In this document: positions 12,601 through 24,815 of the stretch, one piece after another
Layout: every line of letters begins with the position of its first letter
Position numbering within the stretch: the stretch's first letter is position 1
From: Styela clava
Lineage: Eukaryota; Chordata; Ascidiacea; Stolidobranchia; Styelidae
NCBI RefSeq assembly: GCF_964204865.1
Contig: NC_135261.1
Coordinates: 15,810,001-15,874,000 of the forward strand
Direction: 5' to 3'
Length of the DNA: 64,000 nt
Made by a program: the position numbers and the translations under genes
Notes under the pieces: model-generated
What the model saw: the letters and a program-made list of their open reading frames with translations, nothing else
Told to the model about the DNA's origin: nothing
The model's database searches: none

Positions 12601-13705
12601 GTATTTACTAAATAATTTAGTTTTCACCTCTTGCAGCCTTGGTACGGTACCTGTAGTTTAAATAACACGTCATCATGCATTCAGTAAATGATTGCTTATA
12701 GTTATAGATTGTCAATGTTATAGATTGTCAATGTTAAACGCTTCCAGTACCGGTACCGTACCCAAAGCGACATTAGCGTTGCATTTGCAGCGCATATCCC
12801 ACAGAGCACGGCGCGTTGGCAGAATCTCATGGTTTAGTGAGAATGACGCCATCGGAAACACCGCGCTCATTAAAATTTTAATGAACGATTATCAAAAATC
12901 TTGACCATTTTTATCATGATAAAAATATCAAAAAAAAAGAAAAAATATTCTATCTTCAAAACTGCTCACGTCTACATTGAAAGATATCTAGAAAATTACA
13001 AAAAATGCAAATTTCTGCTCTGGTGATCACATTCCCCATAAGAGCTAATGTTAAAAAAAAAATTTTACATCACTTTTCGCGCGTAGGATGGGTTTTTAAT
13101 GAATAAGGTCTATTCCAGGCCATCACCATCACATTGCAATATATTGTCATAATCCCTCTCTGTTCCTATTAACAATAAATGAAAAACCTTACTCTATCAC
13201 TGTGTTGCCAATATTTACAAACAATGATAAATCAAAGTTTGGTATTCAAAATTAATTCTGAAACTACAGTGAATGTCGGAGTATTTGAGCTGTTTTCAGC
13301 AAATGCAGTGTAATAAAGCTTAACAAGCACCATAAATATGTTTGAACTTACAGAATGTAAAATGTCTTTCCATAAAAGTCTGTTTGTGTTGAAAAAAAAG
13401 TGCTGTCACTCAAAACTATTTTAGAGTATCTCAATTTGATTCTGGTTGTATTGCCTATTAAACATGAAAAGTACGATATATCAGCATCTTAGTCTCAGCA
13501 CTTCACCTCTGCATCATTTATTAAATCCAATTTGAAATATATTTCAGATGAATGGGTTGTCTGGGCTGGCTTTCCAACTATGAATCCAACAATTCCTCAA
13601 GTCACCATGATGTGGAACGAACTCATGGAAAAAGGAATCAATGTACAACTTCATCTTGCAGAAGCACTTGAACATCCAGAGAATTTCATGGGTCTTGAAT
13701 CGTGA
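9610..13705 (+). CDS. secreted lipocalin-like protein, about 192 aa, six exons
   Basis: Exons: 9610-9729, 10003-10102, 10313-10363, 10450-10518, 10591-10671, 13548-13705. The start ATG gives a hydrophobic leader (FIVLLMLVQNF), then TKQCKIPEDNEDIDWDK, a Trp-containing FPDAWYEVLHTND, beta-strand-like stretches (TVHLITKR, DDVLILSDEKNYLINVFC) and a C-terminal helix-like part (MMWNELMEKGINVQLHLAEAL) ending ENFMGLES. Size, leader, early Trp and paired Cys suggest the lipocalin fold; the family call is inference. The weak point is the exon 2-3 junction: the best acceptor (before 10290) gives a stop, and only a weaker AG at 10311-10312 keeps the frame. The last intron (2.9 kb) is filled by a transposon. 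Alternatives are another calycin-like secreted family, or a recent pseudogene. Confidence 0.6.
10695..13117. mobile_element. DNA transposon with about 330-bp inverted repeats, no transposase seen
   Basis: Positions 10695-11031 and 12787-13117 are near-perfect reverse complements. Both ends read TGGAATAGA-CCTTATTC, followed by CCTACGCGCGAAAAGTGATG. Such long inverted repeats mark a foldback or TIR element. I see no clear target duplication and no transposase frame inside, so it looks non-autonomous. It lies wholly inside the last intron of the lipocalin-like gene and contains a nested hAT-type MITE. Confidence 0.85.
11236..11699. mobile_element. nested hAT-type MITE, 464 bp
   Basis: The ends are CAGGGCTGGATTT and the complement of AAATCCAGCCCTG. 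The flanking 8-mers GTGATGTT (11228-11235) and GTGATGGT (11700-11707) match at 7 of 8 positions, as expected for a slightly aged hAT target duplication. No coding frame is seen. It inserted into the interior of the larger inverted-repeat element. Confidence 0.8.
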
Positions 13706-13823
13706 AAAATTTGCAGATATTTCAAATTCAAATTGAGATGTTCCCCATGCATCGATCGTTCTATTGAATTATTTACAAATTCTTTGTATTAAATCAAATA
13801 TCAGACCTCGCAAATAATTTAGG

Positions 13824-13833
13824 AATAAATAAA
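13824..13833 (+). promoter_or_regulatory. overlapping polyadenylation signals AATAAATAAA
   Basis: Lies about 120 nt past the TGA of the lipocalin-like gene, a normal position for its 3' end. Confidence 0.55.
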
Positions 13834-16562
13834 AGTCATGGCTTTGTAGAAACAAAAACAATCTTTAATCACGGAAATTACAAAGTAATTGACACAGTAG
13901 TTAACGAGAAAATCGGTTTGTTTCTCTACAAGAAAAAGAAATACAAACACCAAGAGGAACAAACAACATAATAACAAAACGATACAGAGATCTATTTCGT
14001 GTCCGAAAAAGCGTTTTACTGCATAACATTTTTACCTTTACGATTGCCTCATCATTCAAATATTAATTTTCTCATTTTAAACTCCGATTCAAGTAAGATA
14101 CAATGTTAATTTTAGGCCTATATTAAAACCTATATTTTAAGTGAACAAATATTAAACCAAAAAAAGAGGGAACGCTGTATGAGGAACCAAGTTTTGCTTT
14201 ACGGGGTGCAAAATATGAATTTAAGATTTTTACATTCACATTAAATTAAAATTAAATGTCTTCAACATATACTAAAACCATGATGAGCATCCATCTCTTT
14301 CGGGGTACAATGTAACGAAATCCTCGTGTTGAATGAACGTTTTCGGGAAAAAAAAATCACCCCACCGCAGTAAAAGAGAAATATTATAAAATTTCATCAG
14401 GACATTTTAAAACATAAATTATGTCACTGCAAAAATTTCAAGTTGATTGTTGTTATAATAACTTATTCTACTCTTCTACTACACTTTTTTCAATTTCCGC
14501 TGTAAACCAACACAACGTAACTGATTTCGTTTATCTGTAGTTAGCGCCGATCACATTGTGTGGAATACTCTTAACCCCGATGTTTAATGATTAGTAAATT
14601 TTCACAATAATGTACCGATGCGATGAAACACATACCAAGTAATTAAGTCCAACCCAGATTTTATCGAATGCTAATGAATCATTCAATGTATGAACACCAT
14701 GAAACATAACAAACAAATATTTCTATCTACTTATTGTATCAAACAAAATTGGGTAATTTTGTTATGATCTATATCACAAAAATAAAAATTAGTGTTTTTA
14801 ACATACACACTTTAATCACAGGCTATTTTGCGACCCTATAACAAACAGAGTAACAAAACATCGCTAGGTGAATTTTGTAAACGTATTTTTAAGCGCATTG
14901 GAATTACAGAAAAACTACGGTTGCGCACAAGCAATAATGTAAAATTCAAATATACAGCTTGCAAAATTGAAAAAAATTAAAAAATTTATCAAAAACTCCG
15001 TACAGTATACTTCACGCAATACCTCCATACAGGTAAATTTTATAAAGTTATTTTTGAGCGCATTGGAATTACACGGAACAACATGTTTACCATACACGAT
15101 AAAATACCTCCATGTAAACACCACGGTAAGAAACATCAAAAATCCACCAATTCATATTATCTCTGTGCAAATATATCAAGATATAAACATACGATTATAA
15201 ACCCTGAAAAAAAAAATCCAACAATATAACTCGTACCCATTAAGATGAAATTAAAACGACCTTCATTCCGATTATAAAGACGCACTATTCCGCAATAATA
15301 ATAAACATACTATCAAAAATTCTGTAAATACCAACATAAAAACAACTTCTTGAAAATCAGTAATCTTTATCTCCGAAAATACATGCGAAAGCTCAAATAT
15401 TCGACCATGTGCACTGGAAGAAATTCCATACCCCAATATCAAAAATTAATGTATTGATTCTACATAGATACCAAAAAGCTGAAACGATGATTTTCATACA
15501 GATAAACAACAGTCATAATTGACTATCAAAAAATTAGAGTAATCTAATACACCGATTCTAATGTCTAATGGCTAAAATGTCTAAAACCCAGTGATTTCCA
15601 GCGATCATGTGGTATGAACGATTAAATAATTTTAATCGCTCATTGCCGACCATTGAATATCTTTCACATTTGGCAAATTATGGCCGTATAAAGATTTTCA
15701 TATTCAGTTAATATAATACTACCTTAAAATGCAGAAGTCCCACCTACGATTTTTCTATTCCTTTGTTAAAAGTCTATATCCATTCTACAAAGCAAAAATG
15801 TAAAATCATAACTCGAACTCAAATGTCCATGTCCATTGATTTGATTGTCGAGTTATGTTTTTCAAAACCCAAATGCGCAGCGCAAATACTTTCAATTTTT
15901 CTCCCACGGCGAGGAAGCAATTAGTTTGCTTATAACAGACAAATTACTTCTGATAAAAAACAATCTGAATCGTTTCACTTGCACTAATCCTTTTTAGACA
16001 AACAATCCAAAATCTTTCGTACGCGAATGGTTACAAGCTCTATCAGCTATCCAATTAATTACCAGTGACGCCAAAATACAAACAATCGCAAATCTTCTCT
16101 TTAGCGGTTTCAAAGATTAAACGATAAGCTAACAAACTTTTTCTCTTACGTTCATTTCAAACTTCTTTACCCTGAAAGGTCATCGGCCAAGACAGCAATA
16201 AAAAAAAAAAACTAACTGACCACTGCCGAGTTTGGACCCATCGGGCAGAACCCATTGGACCCAGCGCCTCTGGAGCACATGTTCCACTGCTATTGTCTGA
16301 GATTTGCCTCGCTTGAATCATATGTATATATTCATTTTGCTCATAACGCGGTAAAACAGCGTTAACTCCAAGTATTTCGTCACAGAAACAAACAAAGATG
16401 CGTACGAGAGTGCCCTATATAAATAACCTATCGTCCGTACCGAAATGTGTTGGCTACAAGATTTGATGATGGTTTCATCATCTTTGCACCGTTACATTTG
16501 CACCTGTAAAATTTTGCACGCTCGAACATTTGCACCCAGACGTTTGCACCCGCAGATTTTAG
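13834..16562. other. gene-poor AT-rich stretch with a direct repeat and a small GC-rich island
   Basis: No convincing gene. A direct repeat of about 43 nt occurs at 14866-14908 and 15031-15074 (both contain GCGCATTGGAATTACA). A GC-richer island at about 16215-16310 is open on both strands and is listed as a finding. Confidence 0.5.
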
Positions 16563-16745
16563 GGTACTCCCGAAGTATGTGAACCAAGATGGCAGACAAC
16601 GGATTATTTTAGTTCTATTACGAGTTCGGGGACTAGCCAAGTTTCTTTCATAGTAATTGTACCCGAAATTATGGCCTAACCCTAACCTGGTACAGACAAT
16701 ACGTTCCATTGTTCGCCATCTTGGTTCACATACTTCGGGAATACC
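16563..16745. mobile_element. short inverted-repeat MITE, family member 1
   Basis: The arms read GGTACTCCCGAAGTATGTGA and, on the other strand from the right end, GGTATTCCCGAAGTATGTGA. Both continue ACCAAGATGGC. The core contains CCTAACCCTAACCTGGTACA. A second copy with the same arms and core lies at 33984-34093. Confidence 0.8.
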
Positions 16746-17237
16746 GATTTTAGCACACATATATACTTTTGCACCCACCGACATTTTAACTCACACACTA
16801 ACACTAAATCAGGAAATTAGAACATCAAGGCAAACTCTTGATATTTTGGAGACATGCGACCAGGTAATGAAACATTGGATATTGAAATTTCCTAAGATTC
16901 TTACACAATGATTCGAAAAAATCATCCAGCACTTAATCTTGACTTGGAATTGCCACCGCGGACGTGTAGTCTCGTTGAGCACACTGATTTTATTTATATT
17001 CCACATCACTCAAGGTAAACTCTAGGTATTTGAGAGTTTTTATTTTGGGCGTGTGTTAATACTGATCTTAAATCACCACAAATAAATAGAACTCATATAT
17101 ATATATACAGTATATCTAAATTATTCAAATTTCATCAAGATTTGTTCATTTTATTAAGAATAATATATATATATATATATTATTCAAATTTTATTAAGAT
17201 TTGGTCATTGGCGGGTTTTAAAAGATTGCTAGTGACG

Positions 17238-18647
17238 TAGGAATGTAAGTTTCAGAATTTCGAAGCGATTCGAATCAACATCAATTAAAATCGATTCGAA
17301 GCAATTTAGGAAAAAGAGGCTTGATTCGATTTTAAAAAGTATTACATAGATAACACAGGGCAATTGCACGACGCAGCTGTTTCATTACTTTACGTTTACA
17401 GATTTCCAAAGTCGTAACACTCCCAGAGTTGTTATATTTCATGTTGGTAGCAGCAGCTTGAGTGGGACCAATGGTTTCGCTCAAATTTGTTCGACTACTT
17501 CAAATGTTACAAAGTTTCACAAATAATTTAATATCCTAAACGTTCATCTAGATTCTAGATCAACGTTTTCCAAACTGTGTTCCGCGGAACACTAGCGTGT
17601 CTAGACTAGACTGACAAACGATCCTACAATACCTTCCGCAGTATGTGAAAGTTATTGTCTCACGTCACGAGTAGTGTGATAAATTTATTTCGCAATGGCA
17701 GCATTGGCATCCAAATGCCCAATTTGTTCCAATTCTAAGCAAGCGAAGAATTGCATTTGGAGGAAATTAAAAGTTAGATATTATACTGAAGTTTGAGCAG
17801 TCATGTAACATTCATTGTTTGAGAGTATTTATTTTTCGCTGTTTGGGTAATACATGAATACTTGGCAAGGTTTCTTGAAGAATTATCAACACATACGACT
17901 AAAAATTAGGCACGCTCATATCTGAATTGTGTGATTTTAATAAATCTTATATAAATGATGAAACATTTACTGTGGGTACAATTGAATAATCAAATCAACA
18001 ACTTGAATGGAACATAAAAATTCAAATTTTGTGTCGATTTTAATAACATTGTGCCCACAAAGCCTTCTTATTGGCACCAGTGGATTTTTTTGTATGTGCG
18101 TGTGTGCAGTTATCTGCATATTCAGTACCAATTCGTTTTTGTGTAGAACCATATTAACGATCAGTCGATCGTGGTCGAAAGCAGATTGGCCACCCCTGCC
18201 TTATACCTTATTGAAAAACAAGTCTACGATGCATCCTTCGTTATCATTGCTTCTTTTAAAAGCATGACGCAAACGGTACTAAGTAGCATTTATCATTTAG
18301 ATGTACTTTGAAGGTCAATCTTAGAAGAAACAATCAATAGAGACTAGACAACCGGTATTGTATGTAAATAAATATGTAACCCTCTTTGTAACAAAAAATG
18401 AATCTCAGTCGAATATATTTGGTAGTCGATAAATCCATGCAATATGTTTTTCTAGTAACTTCATTCACTTTTTACGCTCATTATTGTTATTTTTATCAAA
18501 ATTTATACTATATTTCCTCCAAATTTGAAGAAAGTTAACGATAATATGATGATATACTAAATAGAATCAGATTCGGAAATATTCGAATCGGAACATTGTG
18601 ATTCGAAAATCGATTCGCAAAAAAAATATTTGAAACTTACATCCCTA
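17238..18647. mobile_element. inverted-repeat element rich in GATTCGAA, copy 1, 1.4 kb
   Basis: The ends are TAGGAATGTAAGTTTCA and the complement of TGAAACTTACATCCCTA, followed inside by many GATTCGAA/TTCGAATC words. The interior holds sequence that looks like further nested repeats (for example TTCCGCGGAACAC near 17580). There is no transposase frame. Inverted shorter relatives lie at 37966-38736 and 33117-33467. Confidence 0.75.
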
Positions 18648-19438
18648 CCAGTAAGTGACACCATAAAATGATTGTAGAATATACGCGAATAATCTTACCA
18701 AAATTACAAAAGAGTGTTTATTTTCTGTGGTAGTAAGATGCTCGGCCCTTCCCTCCGAATAATGTGGTGTGTCATTAATGCAGAACGACAATGTTTTGAG
18801 ATTCACAAGCTCTTGCACATTGCTGCAATTACCTACCAAGTAACTAGAAAAACATGAACCATGAAACACTTCATCAAAAAAATTTCGAATGATGATATTT
18901 TAAAAATGTTATTAAAAAAAAGAATATTGAAAGAGTGAGTACCCATGATTTTCAGCCGCTTATTGCCAATAGTGCATGTTCGTTGTAGCTTTTTATTTGT
19001 TGTGTCTATTCCATTTCCTATATGGAATTTTTCTACGAATAAGAGTAATAGAGTATTTCCTGCCTTCGTTCAATAGCTGAGTGTTTGTATTTTTCGTGAT
19101 ATTGTAATATTGTGTATTCGTGATTCCGTATTCATTCTGTGTACTTGTATCTAATACTTAGGAGTATTTCATTCTCTGCTATCGGAATAATTCAAGTTGA
19201 TTGTCAAACTTTACAAGATATTTTGGTAGTAGAGATATTGTTTGTTTATTGACTTTACGGAGTCGGGCGGAGATAATTCGCTAATTTTGATCTAACTAGT
19301 AATGGAAAAAGGACCCTTCTCTATATGTATTTCGATAGTGAATGATTATCAACACGGTTAAAATGTATATTCTAATATTGTTTATGTTAATAGAGTTTAT
19401 GTATTCTCAATTTATGTAATTTAACTTGAAGTAACGCC
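18648..19438. other. no gene seen; 5' flank of the oxygenase gene
   Basis: AT-rich DNA with no sustained open frame. It presumably holds the promoter and 5' untranslated region of the gene starting at 19439, but I see no distinctive promoter motif. Confidence 0.4.
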
Positions 19439-22236
19439 ATGACTGACAGAGACGAACTCACAATAGTTGATTTTCAAAATTTTAATCCGGTGGAACATGA
19501 AGCTCCAAAACAAAGTATGAAAGCTGTTAGTGAAAAAATATACGAAGCGTTATCTACTAAAGGTTATGTTTGCATTCAAAACTGCGGAATTGGAAGGTAA
19601 TTTTTTTTTTATCTCTGACATGTCACATTTTATTCTAGAACTTGTTGCACTCAGAGACTTAACAAATAATCGAACCGACAATTCCTCGTTTTGTACTATA
19701 TATCATTTTATATTATTTCAGGTCAGAAATTGCAAATGTTTTTGAAAATGCAAGCGCATTTTTCCATCTGGATAACGATATAAAATTGAAGTATCGATTG
19801 GATCAGGATTTTGTTGGTTATGTACCGTTTGACGGCGACATGTAAGTTCAACGCAAAACATTTTTGTATATGTAAATTTGCGCTACTCTCATAGGCCATA
19901 ACTTAGTAGTCATAGAAGTGAAATATTATTCGAAATATCTCACATCGCCGACCACATTGTAACGATTTCCTATGTTTTTTGGAATTGGAATGATTTAAAT
20001 AGATTGATCGTACACAAACCCTAAAACTGATTTTTAATAAGAAAATGCACGTTTATGCACGTCAAGTCACACTAACTCGCCCAGTTTGGAATGAACGTAT
20101 AGCGCACGTTATTTTGTCTGGTAGATACACGGACAATAAACAGGTGAAAGTTTACAGTCAGTCCAGTTAAACGGCTGAAAACATTTTTCGGAAAGACAGG
20201 TTTCAAAAATTCGAAAAAACATATTCCATTGTAGTATCTGTAAAAGAGCACACAACATTCTGTCGATGGAAAAAGGGTTGTAGTTCAACAGGCAATCGTA
20301 TTGATATATATATATATATTTAATCGGTCTAGTGCAGTCAAAGCAACACAAGCTTGGATATGACAGCATTACATATACATGGACCGATGGACGTATCTTG
20401 TGGTTGAATTCAAAATTGTAAGAACGAAATCTATTTCGTCTCGAACTCTCTAACAAAATTCCCTCAATATGTATACGCTATAGTTGTCAGCTACGGTGCA
20501 CACAACTTACTAAGGTTAAGGTCATCTAATATCTAAAACAAACATCAAAAATCGCTGATATCACGACAATCCAAGAGCAGGTCCGCGCGAACCTCCTGAA
20601 AAAATCGAACATCAACTAACGGGTTTCGAGCCACTGAGGTTATATATTACTTCTAACTCAAAGCCCTATAGAGATGGTGAGACAAAACTTGTGGATGTTG
20701 TTCTAGTTGTTATTTATTTTCTATTGGAATTATGTTCTTACTTTTTTTGTATAAGGAAGTTTCGTCACGTTGTTCCAAAGGGGAAAGAGGCTTTATATCT
20801 TACTGGGACAGGATTCTCTTCGCCTAATATAAATTGGCCTTCCGACAAATATACCCCAGAGTTCTCCAAAAACATTAAACAACTCGGGGAAAAACTTCAC
20901 AAACTGGCAAACTTCATGATGGATATTCTTGCGCAAGAAATGAAATTGCAGGTGATTTTAAAAGTATATAGGATTAAAATAGAGAGCATAATAAATAGTT
21001 CATAAAAATATTAATAGAAAATATTCAAATAATAAAATTACACGTTTTTCACTCAATTTTTTTTTACCAGGATCAGCAATATTTTAGAAAGCTGACTAGT
21101 CGAATGAATCAATCAGGAAACTACACAATGATTCGAATAAATCATTATCCACCAGTTGATGATAATCAAGAACTACCACAGGGAAGTTGTAGACTTGTTG
21201 AACACACTGATCTCACTTTTGTTACATTTATATTTCAAAATACTGAAGGTGGATTACAGGTAATTGACAATTTTGATGTGCTCTTCCTATATACCCTTAT
21301 AGATTTACTGATACCAATTCAAAAATCGAACCAAAATGATGTTTTTTGAAAAATATTTTTAGTTTTATAGCGCTTTGTTTGATTATGGATTACGGTTTCA
21401 GATGCTCGACAGAAATGGTGAATACATAGATGTCCCGTTCGTTTCGAATAGTATGCTTCTGATCACTGGTGATGTAATACAGAAATGTACCGGAGGAAAG
21501 ATTCGGTCAATTGTAAGTAGTGCCTGCGACACTTAAATACTTGGTGGTAGTTGAGACTGAGAAAGGTATCAATAGTTTCATTTTCCGTTTTTTCAATATT
21601 TTACAAAAGTAATGTACTATTATGCTCCCATGTAACAAATCGCACCCCGTCACACACCAAATTTTATGAGGTTAAGGATTCAAAAAACGTTTGATATATT
21701 TTAGTTGTATGTTAAAGCACTCATTCTATCTGAAAACTTCGTAAAAGAATCTATAAATGTTGTTTAACTTCACCATACGCACTTGACGAAGTTTGTCTGG
21801 CTTCTATTTTATGTATTATTATATGATATACATATTTATCCCGATGAGAGGAAAACCGATAAGACGGATCAATCATATGGCGAACCACAACCTCTCGTCC
21901 AGTTACCAGTCTATATCGGATATGGGATTAGTTAGCGAGTTATTCGTTTCAGACGCACTAATTTGGACATGCACACTCACTAGGGCTAAAAGGGACAGTG
22001 CATATTTGAATTTCTAGAAACATCGAGTTGCCGTTTCGGACGACTCAGAAACGAGAAAAGACAGAATTTCGATAACCTACTCCGTACGCCCCGATAACGA
22101 GGTTCCCGTTGAAGGTATTGAAAACGGCTGGACCGATTTGGGATCGAGTAACTACCGCTGGACGGCGGGCGCAAAAACCATGGGAGAAATTATTTGGAAC
22201 GAAGCCAAATGGAGCTACGGAGTTAAGTCTACATAA
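19439..22236 (+). CDS. IPNS-like iron(II)/2-oxoglutarate-type oxygenase, 330 aa, six exons
   Basis: Exons: 19439-19596, 19722-19841, 20756-20951, 21071-21259, 21402-21512, 22018-22236; all junctions are GT/AG and keep one frame to TAA. The N-terminal part (about residues 8-110: LTIVDFQNF, KGYVCIQNCGIG) matches the non-heme dioxygenase N-terminal domain. The C-terminal jelly roll has NYTMIRINHYPP, then the iron ligands His203-x-Asp205 (VEHTDLTF) and His260 (KHRVAV), and the Arg274-x-Ser276 pair (RIS) that binds the 2-oxoglutarate carboxylate. Length fits the isopenicillin-N-synthase/flavonol-synthase group (about 300-350 aa). It has no signal peptide, so it is probably cytosolic. The substrate is unknown; the close plant and microbial relatives oxidise small molecules. 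Intron 5 carries a repeat just before the last exon. Confidence 0.9.
21831..21945. repeat. SINE-like interspersed repeat, copy 1
   Basis: Shares CATATTTATCCC, ATCATATGGCGAA, CCTCTCGTCC and ATGGGATT in the same order with 45319-45420. It lies in the last intron of the oxygenase gene, ending some 70 nt before the last exon. The class is not determined. Confidence 0.6.
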
Positions 22237-22695
22237 AGACAGGATTGTCAAATTGAAAAGAATGATAGAATTGATTAAATATTGAACACAGATATCAGAT
22301 TTCGGGCTATCTATATATATATTGGCACTTGTAAATACTGAATAATTTGGCAATACATCAATATTATATCAATGTATTATGAGTTCTAGACTATTGAGTT
22401 GGTCTTATAGAGATATTTTAATGAGGTTTGCCAAATCATCAATTTACCGCTAAATGGATATTAATGAGTTAATGAGCATTATAACTTGAATAACAAGAAA
22501 GCAATGTAGTATATGGACACGCAATACAAAGTAGTGCGGATATCTAAACTTTTAGAGTGCCGTATCATAGTCTTCCAGACTTCGATTCGCAATTTTCAAT
22601 CTTGAGGCGTTATCACACACACAAAACGAATCCCATATAGACGGTGACGCTGACGGTGATTGGCCTTCATAAATATTTTCACATTTAGCGTTTTA

Positions 22696-22701
22696 AATAA
22701 A
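22696..22701 (+). promoter_or_regulatory. polyadenylation signal AATAAA
   Basis: First AATAAA after the oxygenase stop codon, about 460 nt downstream; likely the 3' end of that transcript. Confidence 0.45.
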
Positions 22702-23672
22702 GGCTCGTGTGAATTTTTCTGAAAACATATTTTGATATAATTACGTTTACGTTTATATATATGAAATATGTTGAGTATGATAATACAAGCTTATATTTAT
22801 CATTTGCATGATACGGTTTTGTAATTAGTATACGATGTATAGTGTTATCACGATCGAAACAGGACTGTTTTCATTATCAAGCATCATTTTATTTTTGATA
22901 GAAGAAATACATTGTAGATAAAAATAATAAAAATAGAACTAAACTTCCAGTCAAATTCTAATTTAAAATACCATCTTACCTGTCATAAAGTCATCGATCT
23001 CAACATCTTTGGTTTATTTGAATCGTCACAACACAATCAAATCACGAATGCTACCCATTATGATTCCTGACTATTGATTGGTAGGCAATAATAGAAATAC
23101 TAAATAAAATGAATTGTACGGAATACGGTCACTTAATGGTCAAGGTGCATTTCTCCAAACTCTCCTATGTGACGGGAAATGCTTCGCCAACCCCAGGAAT
23201 ACTGTCCACAACGCAGGCTTATTTTTAACCACTTTGATGAGCCGGTAATTCAACAATACTTTTCAACAGAATATATTCGTCAAATACGGTATCAACTCTC
23301 TCAGCCAAAAGCCCGTTGCTGGGCACACCGTCTTGGATTAAACTGTATATATGCTTAGTCATCTTAATCATTATTATTTAGCAGTTCCTCGTAGTCATTA
23401 GGACATATACTATATACAGATGTCGCTGTTGCGCCATCTAATACCCCATAGTCCTCGTGGCATCAGGCGGTTTATTGAAAATTTAATAACTCTGATGTAG
23501 AGTAATGGGATTTTAGTTAGGATTAGCGAGTTTGAGAAAAATATGGTGTTACAGATAGGGTATTGATAGGATATTAGAAGTAGAAGATAAGGTTAGCTGA
23601 TGGAGTTGAGCAGCGGAAAATGGGACAAGAGCGCTCAGAAATGTAAGCGACTGGGATACCGGTAAATGAAAA
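22702..23672. other. intergenic, no gene seen
   Basis: AT-rich with a more balanced patch at about 23140-23360. That patch has no long open frame and may be an old repeat. Confidence 0.4.
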
Positions 23673-24140
23673 GCAGGGGTCGGCAACCTACGGCCCGCGG
23701 GCCGTTCCGGCACGCCGAGTAACATAATCCGGCCCGCGACGCTCCACTGAATTATAGTAACAAAACAACTGTTTTGACGATTATGTTTATTTACGTAACA
23801 TAATTTATTGTTAGACACGTGTAGACTAAATTATATTATATTCTATACAAGTATAAAATTCATAATTACTCGTTAATGAGGATTTAATTCAATCATAATT
23901 AGGCAAATGGCAACAAAACGTAGAAAAGTTGATGCTGAGTGCAAAGGGTTCAATGACGCCGAAAATATTCAAATGACAATTCTTGAGATGCAATGGATCC
24001 GTGAAATGAAAAGAGGGGGATCGTATCGAGATCATATCGGAATTGAGCTGAATACGCGAATTGTAGGTGTTAGTGGGCTGAGAAACGTTAGATGTCGACA
24101 AAAACATACCTATTCACTGAAATTAGATGAAAATATTTGA
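23673..24140 (+). mobile_element. remnant of a hAT transposon with a GTF2IRD2-like transposase start
   Basis: Begins with CAGGGGTCGGCAACCTACGG and GGCCCGCGGGCC, a typical hAT terminal sequence. A frame from 23907 starts MATKRRKVDAECKGFNDAE, which resembles the first residues of transposases related to GTF2IRD2/SPIN-type hAT proteins (KRRKVDAEC). The later QKHTYSLKL may be the end of the BED-type finger (KHxxxLKL). It stops at 24140; I do not find a right terminus or the catalytic core, so this is a truncated, inactive copy. Confidence 0.6.
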
Positions 24141-24679
24141 TAGAGCGGTAATGATGTTTGAGGAAAAAGTATCAGATTGTGGGAGATAAATACACATGTT
24201 TCTTTTCAGATGTGCAATCTAATTGCAAATTGTGTTGGGGCATAGATTGAGTCTTCTAACACGCTTCTAATACAGGAATCATCATTATTTGCTATTTGAT
24301 CAAAGAATATACGGTTCCTTGTTTAAAACTGCATATTCTAATTAAGACACGAAGTCAGATTTTGTAGTCAGGCTCAGATTCTTGACATTGAAAGCCGTAG
24401 ATCTCATGCGGTGTTATTTAAAATATATAATCACTATCGAAAGTATACTATCTTCACCGACTATCACATAAGCCTTGCCATCATTCAAAGATTTGTCCAG
24501 ATTTGCTATCACATATACACAATGTATGACATTTAATATTTTGTTTCAGAGAGGATTCGGTGCTAAGGTAAACATCTGCATCTCAGCTATATTTTTGAAA
24601 TACTGATCTGGACACCACTTGATATCCAACGATGTTATTCCATATACTCAAACAAACATTACGGAAAAACAATCACATT
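24141..24679. other. intergenic, no gene seen
   Basis: AT-rich. One 18-nt stretch at about 24551-24568 is flanked by AG and GTAAAC, but nothing supports it as an exon. Confidence 0.35.
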
Positions 24680-24685
24680 TTTATT
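24680..24685 (-). promoter_or_regulatory. polyadenylation signal (AATAAA on the minus strand)
   Basis: About 130 nt past the stop of cionin-like gene B, a normal distance for its 3' end. Confidence 0.5.
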
Positions 24686-24815
24686 CATGTATTGTAAGAG
24701 TTGACAAAAACACACTGAAAATAATAAGAAAATAATGCAGCTTTTGAAAAAATCATCCCAGTAATAAACTGTTTTCTTTTTAAGTCCGTATATTTCGCAT
24801 GGGATAATTCTACTT

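Noticed and set aside
16428..16784. 118-codon minus-strand frame
   Set aside because: It runs through the inverted-repeat MITE at 16563-16745, so it is composed of repeat sequence, not a gene.
24551..24568. 18-nt microexon between AG and GTAAAC
   Set aside because: No partner exons on the plus strand; such pairs are common by chance.
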